64,000 nt of DNA from Dipteris shenzhenensis (lineage: Eukaryota; Polypodiophyta; Polypodiopsida; Gleicheniales), in assembly GCA_047967505.1 (NCBI GenBank), contig CM106538.1; one strand, 5' to 3'. Of the stretch, positions 22,900 to 34,013 are shown in pieces. The position numbers were made by a program, and so were the translations under genes. The notes beneath the pieces were generated by a model. That model was not told the DNA's origin, searched no databases, and saw nothing but the letters and a program-made list of their open reading frames with translations. Numbering within the stretch: the first letter of the stretch is position 1; the number at the start of each line of letters is the position of its first letter.

Positions 22900-24163
22900 T
22901 ACAATTAGCTCAAAACACTCTACAAATTGTCATTAGAAACAAAGGCATATAACTTTTAGTACTAGAGACATGATATCAAATATTCAAACACATATCAAGA
23001 TGTTCCTTGAAATGGGCATCACTTTGATATAAGTTTCGTAAGAAACAGAGAAGCGGTCAGAAAGATATGGGTAGTTTAGTGGGCAGGGGTAAAAACGGTC
23101 TCCATGATTAGACTTCATCAACGATCCAAGTCCCATAGAGATCACCTAGGAGGGAAGGAAGAGCTCCCTTTTTGACTTGGGAAATAGATAAACCATGTAT
23201 GCGCAATGAGCGGCCAAATAAACAACACTTTTGAGCACTTTGGAAGAGAAAACAATGGAAAAAGGGAAGAGACACTCAAGAGAGAGAACCTAAAGTGAAC
23301 TTCATTACCACCAATAGAGTGAGACTCCACTCCAATGCAACTCAAAATACTACAAACACAAGGAAGAAGAAGAGGTTTTCTATGTACAAGAGGGAGCAGA
23401 AGCTCCAAGACTACTCATAGAGAGAGAATGAACTAGAGAGAGATGGACTCAAGAGTCTACATAAGAGAATATCTACATGAGGGAGAGAAGGCTCATGGAA
23501 GAGGCTTGAGGAGACTAATGGTGAAAGAGATGATGAAAAAGGGAGAGGAGGGCTCCTTTTATAGAGATTTTTTCACCCCCCTTCACCCATTTACAATTGC
23601 CGCCTATAGATTCCTTTCGCCATCAATCACATAAGCCCATATGTCACCATCTATATCCTTTTTGGCTACTCTTGCCATATGTCCCATCAAAAGATGCTCA
23701 AGACTCTTAAAATATTGAGAAAGTCAAGAGTCTCCCCACATGGGGCCCATAGGGACCCTCTCTTTTCCATATGTCCACATCCTCCTTATTCCACATAGGA
23801 ATTCTAGAAGGATTCCTCTTGACTCCACACTCCTCCACATGCCTTCCACATGCTTGGCATGTGGCCTCTCTTATATTATTGGAACACATGGACATGAGCC
23901 CACCTCTTTATATGACTCACTCTTCGTATTTTCTAAAAACCCCATAATATCCCATACACAAATAACTCTCACCCCATACCAAGGTATTTATCATTCATAC
24001 ACATGGCATTTACAATGATCCATTCCACTCATCCTCTCAATCCCATACAATATCTTAGAAAATAGAAATAAGTGAGAGCCACTAGGCTATCACTTGATAC
24101 TCAAACTCTCTAGAATAAAACAATACCAATGCCAAACAAAAAATATCAATTTTTGGCATCACA
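22900..24163 (-). mobile_element. Gypsy element 1, probable 3' LTR
   Basis: On the minus strand the segment begins TGTGATGCCAAAAATTG directly after a purine tract and the end of gypsy integrase. It holds a TATA box in the right orientation. Its far end cannot be fixed because no second LTR was found; the limit near 22900 is an estimate. Confidence 0.55.
23556..23563 (-). promoter_or_regulatory. TATA box in gypsy 1 LTR
   Basis: The minus strand reads CTATAAAAGGAG, followed by a pyrimidine-rich stretch as expected for a transcript start. Confidence 0.55.
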
Positions 24164-24174
24164 TCTTTCCCCCT
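24164..24174 (-). other. Polypurine tract of gypsy 1
   Basis: The minus strand reads AGGGGGAAAGA immediately upstream of the TGTGATGCC LTR start. Confidence 0.55.
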
Positions 24175-24222
24175 AGCAGGTCCTCTCTAGTGACAGAGAG
24201 GGTCTGCTGACCCTCAAGGTGG

Positions 24223-25128
24223 TCAAGCATAGAAGAATTTAAAGCGATACTCATTGGTGCATCTAGGTATCACCATGCGATCAACATCCTCAAGCTGATA
24301 GGTTCCATTTGTGAACTTCTTTTTGACTCGATATGGTCCCTCCCATCGGCCGATAAACTTATTGTCCAACTGCTTGTCCAGACGGCTATCAAATCTCATG
24401 ACCAAAACTCAATCTGCAATATCTTTCTTCTTGTGTAATTTGGTGCCAAAACGGGCCTTGCGCCTTTTTTGAGAAGCTTCCAAGTTTTGTAAGGCCTATA
24501 ATTTGCATGCATCCAAGGCTTCTAGCTATACCAAGCATTGAGCATAGGCATTCTCCTCTCCTTCTTTTCTTACAACAGCAATGCGAAGACTATGTATCTC
24601 CAATTCAATGGGAAAAATGGCTTATATTCCATACACTAGTTGGAATGGTGTAAACCCAATATCTAGCTTGTGTGTGGTTTTGTAAGCCCATAAAACTTCT
24701 GCCAAGTGCCTATCCCAATGCCTTTTCTTGGTGTCTACAAGCTTTCCCATTGAATTGCACAACAATCCATTTGTTTTCTCTGCCAAGCCATTACATTGGG
24801 GATAGTATGGCGTGGACATGCTATGATTTATCTTTAGCTTATGCACCACATCTTTGATTAGTTCATTTCTAAAAGAGGTTCCTCCATCAGTGAGAATTTC
24901 CAAAGGACAACCAAAGCATGAACAAATTTGATCAAAGAGAAATTTTGCAACTATGCTGGCCTTACTTCTGACTGTGGCCTTGGCCTCTGCCCACCAAGTC
25001 GCATAATTTGTGGCCACCAATAAATAATGCTTGCCTTGAGATGAGTGAGGGAGTGGTCCCACAAAGTCCAACCCCCACCTCTCAAATGGTCCATATGCTA
25101 GAATAGGCTTCAAGGGCCCAGGAATCAA
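24223..25128 (-). pseudogene. Gypsy 1 integrase remnant
   Basis: The core domain at 25128-24622 shows FERWGLDFVGPLP (first catalytic Asp), ILTDGGTSFRN (second Asp) and NGLAEKTNGLL (the Glu). All three D,D,E residues are present. It is followed by HWDRHLAEVLWAYKTTHK and FTPFQLVYG. A C-terminal piece at 24405-24223 carries FIGRWEGPYRV, the SH3-like fold typical of gypsy integrase. Frame breaks separate the two. Confidence 0.88.
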
Positions 25129-25228
25129 CTGTCACCTTCTAAACCTTTAGCATACTTTACAACTTTGACACCATTCATATATATCCTTATGGAGGCATGG
25201 CCAAAAGTAACATGCATTAAGAATTTTC

Positions 25229-26221
25229 CTAGCTGTGCTCGCTAAAGCAAAATGACTTATAAAGAATGTCATTAACAACAGTATAGGGACAAGCCTTCCT
25301 TACCAATCTCTGCTTCTGTTGTGGAGTTAACCCTCGAGGAAACATGCCTTCTTCCACATATTGCTGAACATCTTGCAGTTCTGGCCATCTAGTGTCTACC
25401 AAAGAAACCACCCCCCGGTCTTGTACTATAATGGCTTGAGTAGCTAACTCATATGCCCTTTGATTTTATTTTATGCTTATATGAACAAACTTGCAAAAAT
25501 CATACTGATTACATAGTGCCATAGCCTTTTGATTAAGCTCCTTAAAATGAGGACTTCTTGTCTTGTAATGCCCTTGCATTTGCTTTATAATAAGCTAAGA
25601 ATCTCCTTTTACTTCCAATTCTTTAACTTAACTTTAAAGACAACCCTCCAAACCAAGAATCAAAGCATTATACTTAGTTGCATTGTTAGTTGTGATACTT
25701 TGAAGCTCTTATCCTCTTGCCCACACCTCTTGACCTTCAGAATTCATCAAGACTATCCCCCCAACTCCTTGATGGCGTGAAGGACTAAAAGCCCCATTAA
25801 AATACAAGACAAAAGCTATTTGTGGTGTCTCCCTTTCATCATTAATGTCCTCCTTATATTTCTTTTTTTTCTCTTAGATCCTGCCATCCTGTGAGAAAAT
25901 CTGCCATAGTGGACCTAGTGGTATTTTCAGTGACAAAAGAGAAGAGAACTCTTGAATCTCTAACAACCAATTTGCAAATATCCCCCCAAGATTAGGCTTG
26001 CAAACTAGATATGCTAATATAAACGGAGAGGTAAGGAAGAAAAATGGCCGAGGTAATAAATAGGAGCGAAACTTTCTGATTGAAAACACTAAAGAGAGGG
26101 CTTGCTGCTCCATTTCTTCATACCTTGTTTCTGCCTCTATAAGCCATTGGCTGGCATAATAGATGGGTTGCATTCTACCTACCTCTCCTTTTTGTAGCAA
26201 TAGAGCACCAACTGAATGCAA
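25229..26221 (-). pseudogene. Gypsy 1 RNase H and linker remnant
   Basis: The piece at 26221-25874 has SVGALLLQKGEVGRMQPIYY, the start of the RT-linked RNase H, with YEEMEQQALSLVFSIRKFR. A degraded stretch follows at 25850-25430, and then a linker piece near 25411-25229 with LTPQQKQRLVRKA just before the integrase. Stops and frame shifts are frequent. Confidence 0.75.
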
Positions 26222-26297
26222 AGATACACTTGGATTTACATAAAAGTCTTGAGATCAAGCAGGGGGCTTCAATACTGGGCCCTTACTCATGGCCTCC

Positions 26298-26738
26298 TTA
26301 AGTTGTTGAAAAGACTCTTGTTGCTCCACACCCCATTGAAAAGAAACTCCTTTTTTTGTCAACAAGTTGAACTATCTCTATGAAATCATCACAAAAGCAT
26401 TGATAATACTTGCTTTTTCCTAGAATTCTATGAACACCAATGACACTCTCAAGACTTTTTAGCAATGCCATGATTGCTTGAACCTTGTCAGGATCCATTT
26501 GTAGACCTTCTTCAGACAATATGCCCCAACAAGACTACTTTTTTTTGAGCCAAATGACCTTGCTAGGATTTAGACACCCTTTTGCTTCATCAATCCTAGC
26601 TAAGGCCATCTTTAACTTCTCCATGTGATCTATGCGCCAAGAATAAATGAAAAAATCATTCAAAAACACCCTTATGAACTTTCCCAAGTAAGGCTCAAGG
26701 ACTTGACTCATGAACCTTTGAAAGATCATATGAGCCAT
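26298..26738 (-). pseudogene. Gypsy 1 reverse transcriptase, C-terminal part
   Basis: FMSQVLEPYLGKFIRVFLND corresponds to the palm. The catalytic box reads FLND where FLDD/YVDD is expected, so one catalytic Asp is Asn. The thumb follows (GLQMDPDKVQAIM). Upstream the RT is cut by inserted sequence at about 26750-27117. Confidence 0.85.
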
Positions 26739-26929
26739 AGTAGTGCCTTTTGCTTGTTTTTAGCTTTTGTAGAGACTATGGTTTTTTGGTTGAAAGCAGA
26801 GAACCTTTGCACTTGAGAAGATCATATGAGCCATATCAATGCCTTTTGCTTGTTTTTAGTTTGTTATGGAATTTTCAAGACATTTGTAAAGGAGATAACA
26901 ATTGTAGACTAGCATTGAAGCATATTAGT

Positions 26930-27117
26930 CCATCCAAGAAGGATCACAATGCATCCAAATGGCCTATAAATCATCCACTGCAACCCAATGCACACCATGA
27001 ATGAGCACACATAGCTCAAACTGCAACTAGAGTGATCTACATAAGGTATGCTTAAGAAATCATGGTCCCACGACAATGATCACTACTAAAAATAGAACCT
27101 GAGATGCCTCAAAACAT
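26930..27117 (-). mobile_element. Fragment of copia family C leader inside gypsy RT
   Basis: About 190 bases match the family C leader around 18530-18707, including the phrase AATGCATCCAAATGGCCTAT and the end CCTCAAAACATGG. There is no LTR or coding part. It sits exactly where the gypsy RT loses its middle. Confidence 0.8.
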
Positions 27118-27640
27118 GGCTTCCGAATGTAAATTTGAAAGAACCCAGAATAGCCATCACATATAGAATACATCTCATGCCTTGCTACTTGGTCTAGTAT
27201 TTCATCTTGGAATGGCAAAGGAAAGTGATCCCTTTTAGTGCATGCATTCAAAGGATGAAAGTCTACACAAACCCGCCACTTATTTCCTTTCTTTGGTGTG
27301 ACAACTATAGGAGATATCCATTCTGAATCATCAATAGGAAAGATGAATCCTGCCTCAAGTAGTTGTGTTACCTCTTTCTTTAGTGCCTCAAGTTGGATCA
27401 CCCCCAATTGCCTTAAGCGTTGCACAACTGGCTTGCTTTCTGCTTCAACTCAATCTTGTGCTCCACAAGAGAGACCGGTCGAACCTATGAATAGCTTGTT
27501 GCAAAGAGATATGGAAAATCATCTAACATATCCAAGTACTGGAGCTTCTCACTACTTGCTAATAGAGAATCACCAAGAAGATCTTCATTGCGTTGGCATT
27601 GTTTAGTGTGCTCCACATCCTCCACATGAGCAACCCCTTC
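27060..27640 (-). pseudogene. Gypsy 1 reverse transcriptase, N-terminal part
   Basis: Gypsy RT hallmarks are clear from about 27480 to 27120: VEHKIELKQKASQL, then ISPIVVTPKKGNKWRVCVDF, LNACTKRDHFPLPFQDEILD and ICDGYSGFFQIYI. The Asp of the first catalytic motif (D in CDGYSG) is present. Similarity ends abruptly at 27118 where the copia leader fragment begins. Weak upstream matches continue to about 27640. Confidence 0.87.
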
Positions 27641-28070
27641 AACACAAATGCTCTAATTTATGTACTGAATGAAATCTCTCCCTATTTAAGTGCAGTGCGA
27701 ACACAAATAAGAGCCCATTATGAAATTTAGCCCCAAAACTCTGTACATCGATCCACCAACTGCCGATCCACCTACTACGAATATATGCCATACCCAAAAA
27801 ACTTTGGAATGCTTTTGTTCTATCTGAAAACAATGTTGGATGACCTCCTCGCACATCCCAAGTGATGTACTCAAGCATAGGGAGAAGGAAAGGATCAGTG
27901 GAGGCCATAATCTCAGCAAGCCGGTCTGCGCCAAAGAGAAGAGTGATACATTGTTGAAAGAAGATCTTGCAACTCAATATGACATGAATTGATATATATC
28001 AAGGAGTTTGAAGGGGATGATTGGGTCGGATGGGTAGGTTCCAGGGAAACATTGCACCTCCTTCATAAAT
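27639..28070 (-). pseudogene. Unknown gene fragment, copy 2 (longer)
   Basis: A minus-strand frame of 112 codons (27977-27639) contains DRLAEIMASTDPFLLPMLEY and a Trp/Gly-rich tail. The part 27853-28070 is repeated at 22674-22895 with the peptide largely conserved. A peptide KEVQCFPGTYPSDP lies just upstream in another frame, so a shift or intron is likely. Not recognised; possibly from a transposon-encoded gene. Confidence 0.4.
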
Positions 28071-28189
28071 ACAAGCTGGAGGCATGTGTATCGGTATGCT
28101 TTGATGGCGCACATTTTTTTGTGAGATGTATTTGTGTTTCATAGTGGAGAGACAATCCTGGTGGGCTCAAACTTTTGGATGTGCCAGTT

Positions 28190-29830
28190 TCATGTCTGCA
28201 AAAGTGGCAAACTGGGATATGAGCCATTTGTGGGGCAAGTCCTAGGATTGGGCCTTGATAAATGATCTGGATGCATCAATGTATGAGGAGTTCTAGTTGG
28301 ATCAAAAGTGGCCAGAGGACGTGTAAAAGAAGTGCTCACTATTCTTGGATTACCCTGAAGGGGAGCACCCACGAGAGGAGAAAGAAATGTACATGACGTA
28401 CAACAAACTACAGGGGCCCAAAGAACCAAAGAAGCTTGCAATGACGGTATGTACAAGCTCAAGTGTCCCCAAAATATTTATCTTCTAGGTTATTTTATGT
28501 ACTTACAAAGGACTCTATGCTACTGGAAAGTGAAGAAATCAAGGTCAGGGCTCCTGCATCTACTAGAGTGGGCAACAAAGCGGCAATTGAAAGAATGAGG
28601 GGGCAAAAAAAATATCGGGAGGCCAGATAAACCCGATAGACTTGGACAATCCTGCACCTAAAGGGATGAGACAAGATTGTGACAAAAATTGAGTTGGATT
28701 AAGAGTCGCATGGACGTTGTTTTTTATTTTTTAGAGGGCCTCAAATAATTGGCAATGTATTAGCTTCAGCAAAAATAGAGCCACTGGCTGCACAACTTGG
28801 AAGCACCCAAATAGGAGCTGCAGGGGTAGAAGCTCAATGTCGAGATCAAGGTGAGGAGGAGCTTTGTGTGACAGAATTCCTAGACATAGCCAAGTAGTAA
28901 TGAATTACCGACACAAAGTAGTCAAGTGGGACTGTTACCAATTGGCCCTGAATACATAGTGTAGGTGGGTGTATACAACTGCGTCCACACATCCTACCCA
29001 AACAGGCAAGTAGCATGCTCCTTTGTTTTTTAATTATTATCCTAAACAACATTCTAAAACATAATTTTTGTTAGCTTCTGTAGCCATAGTTGACGTGGCC
29101 ACAATTGCAAACATACAAGCATCAGGTGGACATAAAGAGAATGAGGAGGACCTACCAAGAGAGCATGAACAATCCACGTGTAAGTAGGGTCAGAAGCAAC
29201 AGATCCATGAAAATCAATAATTCGTTGTTGAGGCACTTGTAATAATGAGTTTCTTGAACATGGCCAGGGCGAGGAGGTCTAAGAGAGGCATCTTGATGTT
29301 GCATGTGAGATGTCTATGCACATGGAGACATCCACCAAGTACATTCCACCAAAATGCCAGGTTGTTATATGCAATCCATTCCAGGTAGGGAGTTCTCTAT
29401 GGAATGAGTGGAATTATGAGAACTTCAACTAGTTATTGGAGCCTCTGGAGGAGGTGAACCATGGAAAGTGTTCAGAGGTAGATGGTCAGAGCACAGATAG
29501 CTTATGCAAAATCATGGTGGTTCACCTCCCTGATGCATCACTGATACTTCGACTAGGGGATGCCATTAAGTGGTGGAACAGATTTGGAGTGAATGCTTAC
29601 AACGCATTCGATCTTACAGATCCAGTGCTTGCAGACAATGGTGTCCTTATATTCACAGGGACAATGAAAGGATTGGAGGCCTTCTCATAAAGATCGGGGA
29701 GGATATGCGTCTGCATGAAGCAAAAAGATGCCAACAGTGGATGTTTTTTTGTTCGCAGGTGGTGCACTCAAAAACCACAATATGTGTGTAGGGAAAGTGA
29801 GAAGTATGTGTTGTAATCATGAAAGGGTTT
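28190..29830 (+). pseudogene. Decayed multi-exon relic, possibly methylase-like
   Basis: Plus-strand pieces occur near 28195-28450 (REEKEMYMTYNKLQGPKEPK) and 29436-29690. The latter reads DPVLADNGVLIFTG after FDL, which resembles the strand following the catalytic DPPY motif of amino-methyltransferases; the DPPY itself is not seen. Stops interrupt all pieces. A short stretch at 43430-43600, beyond the inverted-repeat unit, may be its continuation (VMVYVCQGKEHR). It also resembles the relic at 12430-13370 (FHMLMVYL). This is inference from short motifs. Confidence 0.3.
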
Positions 29831-29864
29831 TTCAAGACATGATCACATGGTGCATATGTTACAC

Positions 29865-29899
29865 ACATTAGGGGAGAATTGGGGTCTCCAAAGGGCCCC
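29865..29899 (+). repeat. Left terminal inverted repeat
   Basis: Begins ACATTAGGGGAGAATTGGGG. Its reverse complement occurs at 43373-43407 with about two mismatches. Confidence 0.7.
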
Positions 29900-30289
29900 C
29901 AATTGGTGTTTCCTAATTTCAAGTGATTAGTGAGGTATTTGAGCTGTACCAATGGGAGTGCTCCTTTTGTTGGGGCAATGCCATGTTGAGGTGGAGCATG
30001 GGCAGACCTGCAAACATCCCCTATTGGCTACTCCTCTTACACTGGGGACCACTCAAACCATCCCCCCCCCTCAACCCATGCTTGACCCTTCTCCCATATG
30101 AACCTCCCCCAAACAAACCTACAAGTCATTCAAGAGGCGGTGGGCCCTTCTAGGCAAAATTTTCACGCTCTCAAGTTGTTACAGGCCTGCCCCCTCCTCT
30201 TCTCTGGTCTAGCTTCATTCTCCCTCCATTTTTCAAACGTGGGAACTCATTTGGCATCTTCTCTGCCCCCTCCTACTCTAGTCCACTGT

Positions 30290-30550
30290 GTTTCTCCCTC
30301 TCTAGCACCTCCTGTAGTAGCTACTCATTCTCTCTCCATTCCTAGCTACAAAACCTCCTACATCAGTAGCTGCTCATCCCCCTTTACTCTTTCTTCCTCC
30401 ATTCCTAGCTACAGTACCTCCTGTAGTGGCTGCTCATTCCCCTCTGCTCTCTCTCCCTCAATTCCTAGCCATAACACCTCTTGGAGAAGCTGCTCATCCC
30501 CCTCTACTCTTTCTCCCTTTATTCCTAGCTACAACAGCTCTTGGAGCTTC
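30290..30550 (+). repeat. 60-bp coding-type repeat, about 4 copies
   Basis: A pyrimidine-rich unit of 60 bases (TTCCTAGCTACA ... GTAGTGGCTGCTCAT) repeats in tandem. Because 60 is a multiple of three, an open frame (30098-30637) reads it as a 20-residue Ser/Pro-rich repeat. Whether it is translated is unknown; it may simply be a leader. Confidence 0.7.
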
Positions 30551-30669
30551 TCTCAACCTTCAGTTGCACCCTCTATACCTTCTCCCTCTCTCTCCCTCTA
30601 TCAGAGCTGCTTTCTCCCTCCAAGCTACACTTTCTAGTCCACTATTGCTGTTGTGACCTCTGTACAAGC

Positions 30670-31965
30670 ATGGTGAGGAGACCATACATGTACTCTGTGT
30701 CCCACAGGAGAAAAAATGCACTGGGTGAATGGGTGCCTTGCACCTACAGCTTGAATGATTGGATATTCATGAGAGGATCTGCCAAGGGTCAACATAATCT
30801 TCCCAAGAGCAAAAGAGGTGATCTTTTGCATGAATGGATGGGCCGCATCATGAAGTTCAAGCTTGGGATGAAAGGATTGCTTGCAAAGGTGCAACACATC
30901 TACATGGGGAAGGACATGCACCTTCCTCCGTCAAGCAATCAATTGACAATACCATCGCATTGTAAGTCACATTTTGTGTAAGATTTTGAAGTGTAATGAG
31001 TCAACTTGAAATTGTATTTTGAAATAGAACCAGTGTAATAAGTCAGTTTGAAATTGTATTTTGAAATAGCACTTGTGCATAGTAGATGTATTTCCTTCAG
31101 ACTTTGAGGAGTGGGAACCAGTCGAGTGCTTCTTATGTAAGTTTATTGCCATTCATGAGGATTTAGGAAGGCAAATGCATGCTAGAGGAAAGTTCTCTAC
31201 TTTGAAAGAGAGAAATATCTATTGGTATAATGCCAAGTACATGTTACTCCAAGGATGGCATCAGGCTATGGCCATCTTCAATGCATTGCAACACCACAAC
31301 TTGAAGACATGGATTGCAACATGGTGGACACAAGAACAATGCAATCATACAAGGAAAAGATTGCAAAGGATGTGGGCATGGCCATGAAGTTTACATCTGG
31401 CTCTAAGTGGGTAAGGTTGTCTTGGTTTATGCCTCTGCACATTTTTGCTTCTTGTTTTCATAATATCCAAATGCACAGAACAAAAACCATGTGGTCATGC
31501 AAGTGCCTACATGAGAATGCCCTTAAGGAATTGCTTGGGGTGAATTGGGGAAGTAGTTCAGGTGAACAAAAGGGTGATCTGTTTCAATGCCATGTATGTA
31601 AGGACAATGTGGTTGTCAAGTACCACATCTCCTGCCAAATGTTATATTTTGCTTTCCAATATAGGCGCTGGAAGAAAATAGGCAGCAATTAGCTCCCTCT
31701 TGACTCTAATAATGATAATAATGCAGGGGTAAGTTAATGTATCAGTTCTCATTTAGGAGATGTCAAGAATGTGACTGTCATGTCATAATGGACTCTCAAG
31801 AACATGCGGGAACACCTATTGATCATGGAGGATGCAATGTCTGAGTCCTTTCACTTTACCTTAAATGGTGAAAAGGTAAGAAAGCGTGCAGAGAAGCTCA
31901 TGCATAGTGCCACTTTTATCCCTCCTACAATATTGAAGATTGTCTAGAAAATGTGGGGTGGAATT
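30670..31965 (+). pseudogene. TIR-unit gene A, unrecognised, frameshifted
   Basis: Start ATG 30670 (MVRRPYMYSVSHRRKNALGE). The first exon ends at 30961 before a good donor GTAAGT. The next begins at 31101 after TTCCTTCAG, and the codon phase fits across the join. Exon 2 (DFEEWEPVECFLCKFIAIHE) stays open to about 31300, where the frame slips by one. The new frame runs to 31692 with a Cys-rich end (FQCHVCKDNVVVKYHISCQM, YRRWKK). A weaker tail reaches about 31965. The two CxxC pairs suggest a zinc-binding module. No known family recognised; a nucleic-acid-binding role is only a guess. Confidence 0.5.
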
Positions 31966-32177
31966 ATGGATTTTGACATTTTCCAATGAATAGTGGTGCA
32001 ATTAATTTTGATGTTTTGAATGGTTTTGTTTCATGTCAATGTCAAGTTTTTCCCAAAAATTTTATAATTCTTTTTATTTTTTATATTTAGAACATTTGGG
32101 TATATATAGGTTATAAAGTTACTTTAGTTTCAAAGTTTTACTATCATAGCCATAGTTCTCCTAGCTACCAAACTACC

Positions 32178-32684
32178 ATGGATTCTGCTAGGTCTGCCTT
32201 CCACAATTTCATCTCCCGTACTCCATTAATTTATAGAGAGGAGGAGTTATTTCCAGTCTTTGATAAGAGCATAGATGTCCTAGGCACCTACTTGGGAGCC
32301 CAAGATGATTTTGAAGACCTCAACTCGAGTTTTCCATATCAACTTGATGAGTCTACAAAAAGATGGGTCCCAATTGATTATTTTAAGTACTTGTTCAATC
32401 AAGAACCTAGGTTCATGAAGAGTTTAGATCGCTTTCAAGCCTAGCTCACACCCCTAGGTTCTAGGGAGGTGGACACTGATGACTTCCTACCATGTGGAAT
32501 CATCAAAAACACAGGAAATAGGTTCCTATCTTAGGAAATGACCTTTATTTTCCTTCTCCAGGAGAGACAAATGGAAGAGGAGGCCTCAACCTCAAGCCCT
32601 GACCGTGCCGCTGCCCTTTTCGATCCTCTTATTTTTGTAGATGACATTTGGGGCTCTCTTAGGCCCAATGACTCCCCTGTCTGA
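32178..32684 (+). pseudogene. TIR-unit gene B, unrecognised, two stops
   Basis: From ATG 32178 one frame runs 507 bases to TGA 32682-32684 with two in-frame TAG codons (about 32442 and near 32535). The product would be an acidic protein of ~168 residues (FHNFISRTPLIYREEELFPV at the start). An AT-rich block (32040-32150) precedes it and could hold a promoter. Its stop lies 2 bases from the stop of gene C on the other strand. No family recognised. Confidence 0.45.
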
Positions 32685-32686
32685 CT

Positions 32687-33739
32687 CTACATTAGTGCAA
32701 CCCCTTGGCTCCCTATTGAGGACTTCCAAGTAGCATATCTCCTTGTCTTCTTGACATGTTGAACCGCTTTTGTGAGACTTGAGACCTCTACCTTATTGCG
32801 CTTGAGAGTCCTGGCCTCTAGACATCTATAAACCCAATCGAACATTTCGTGTAGTGCATTGCTTTGCGCGATACCACCCCCATGCCTTGTATTCTTGAAG
32901 CATGCTACCTTTGCTCTGTAGTGTGATTTCTCCATTCCTTGAGTATTCCAAATGGATAGAGGGCCCCATTGCTCCATAAACAATGGTGCATGCGCGTAAA
33001 GAATATGCTGTAAAGAAAAACATTGTATTCAAAGCATAAACTGACTCGAGTTTAAAGCACAAAATTTCAACCTAAGGAGGATTACCATGTAATGTGTAAT
33101 ATGTGACTCCCCCCATGCTTCTACCATCAATGATATGAATTCTCCCAATACTGTCTTGAATCTCTCATAATAAAGCTCATCTGTTTGACCTTGTCTAAGG
33201 AACTTTATAAATGCATCAAGCTTTGTCCATAGTTTTGCTCTCAAAGTAGCAATTCGCGGATGTGAAGCTTGATTTGTGGTGCACTCACACAAATCTTTCC
33301 AGTACTCCCAACCTAGGGTACTTTGAGCCATTGTATGTTTTTCTTTATCAGCATTATGGTTGGACAAGGAACTCCTTGCCTTTCCTCCCATGGACACTTT
33401 ATCAGGAAGATTTTGTGTCTTTCGTGATTGTTTCTTGTCCTGCTTAAGCTTCACAGTGCCTCTGTGAAGTCCCATTAGTGAGAGTAGTTCAACTTTTGCA
33501 ATGCATTGTGCAAATACTTGCTATGGCCTCAAATTCCAAGCATAATTTAGATGGAGATAGAGTAACTTATCAAGTATACGCAGTTCAGCATGCAAAGTAC
33601 ACACGTGTACCCGCTCTAATGGTATTGGTAGAATGGGGTCCCACTTAGGATCCTTTTTGTGACAATCAGGGGCTGCACTTTGGTTGCAAGAAAGGATGCC
33701 ATCTTCCCACTATAGGCTTCCCTTTTGCATCTTCTGAGA
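32687..33739 (-). pseudogene. TIR-unit gene C, 3' part
   Basis: Downstream of the copia insertion the minus strand continues the same gene. At about 33620-33550 it reads VHVCTLHAELRILDKLLYLH. The frame 33475-33029 has a basic start, then an acidic stretch and WGESHITHYMVILL. The frame 32983-32687 has WGPLSIWNTQGMEKSHYRAK and ends with a basic segment. The pattern of conserved His, Trp and Gly looks like a folded domain rather than random sequence, but I do not recognise it. Introns or frame breaks separate the pieces. Confidence 0.45.
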
Positions 33740-33744
33740 GTGGG
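33740..33744. repeat. Target-site duplication, left (GTGGG)
   Basis: GTGGG precedes the family D 5' LTR and is repeated at 41066-41070 after the 3' LTR, a perfect 5-bp duplication. Confidence 0.93.
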
Positions 33745-34001
33745 TGTTGAGAGTTCACGCTCAACATCATGTGATCATGTGTGCATAGCACCATCACGTG
33801 ATCATATGTGCATAGCACTAACCTTATAGAGTGCTATAAAGGAAAGGGTTAGCTTCCCTAATCCTAACCCTAAAAGGGTTTGTATATATTCTATTTTTTC
33901 AACTAATTCTAGTGTACAGTTAGTCATTTGTGGTGTGCTCTCTAGCTGTGCCCTCTCTCCTCATCTCCACTCTTCTCCTCTCCCCTCTTCATATTTTGTC
34001 A
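33745..34001 (+). repeat. Copia family D, 5' LTR
   Basis: 257 bp, TGTTGAG...TTTTGTCA. The U3 part holds a 27-bp direct repeat (33766-33792 and 33793-33819) with GTGATCAT and TGCATAGCAC. A TATA box follows. Confidence 0.96.
33835..33842 (+). promoter_or_regulatory. TATA box of copia D LTR
   Basis: TATAAAGG about 15 bases downstream of the U3 27-bp repeats. The same sequence is present in the 3' LTR. Confidence 0.6.
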
Positions 34002-34013
34002 TGGTATCAGAGC
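34002..34013 (+). other. Primer-binding site of copia D
   Basis: TGGTATCAGAGC directly follows the CA end of the LTR. Confidence 0.92.
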
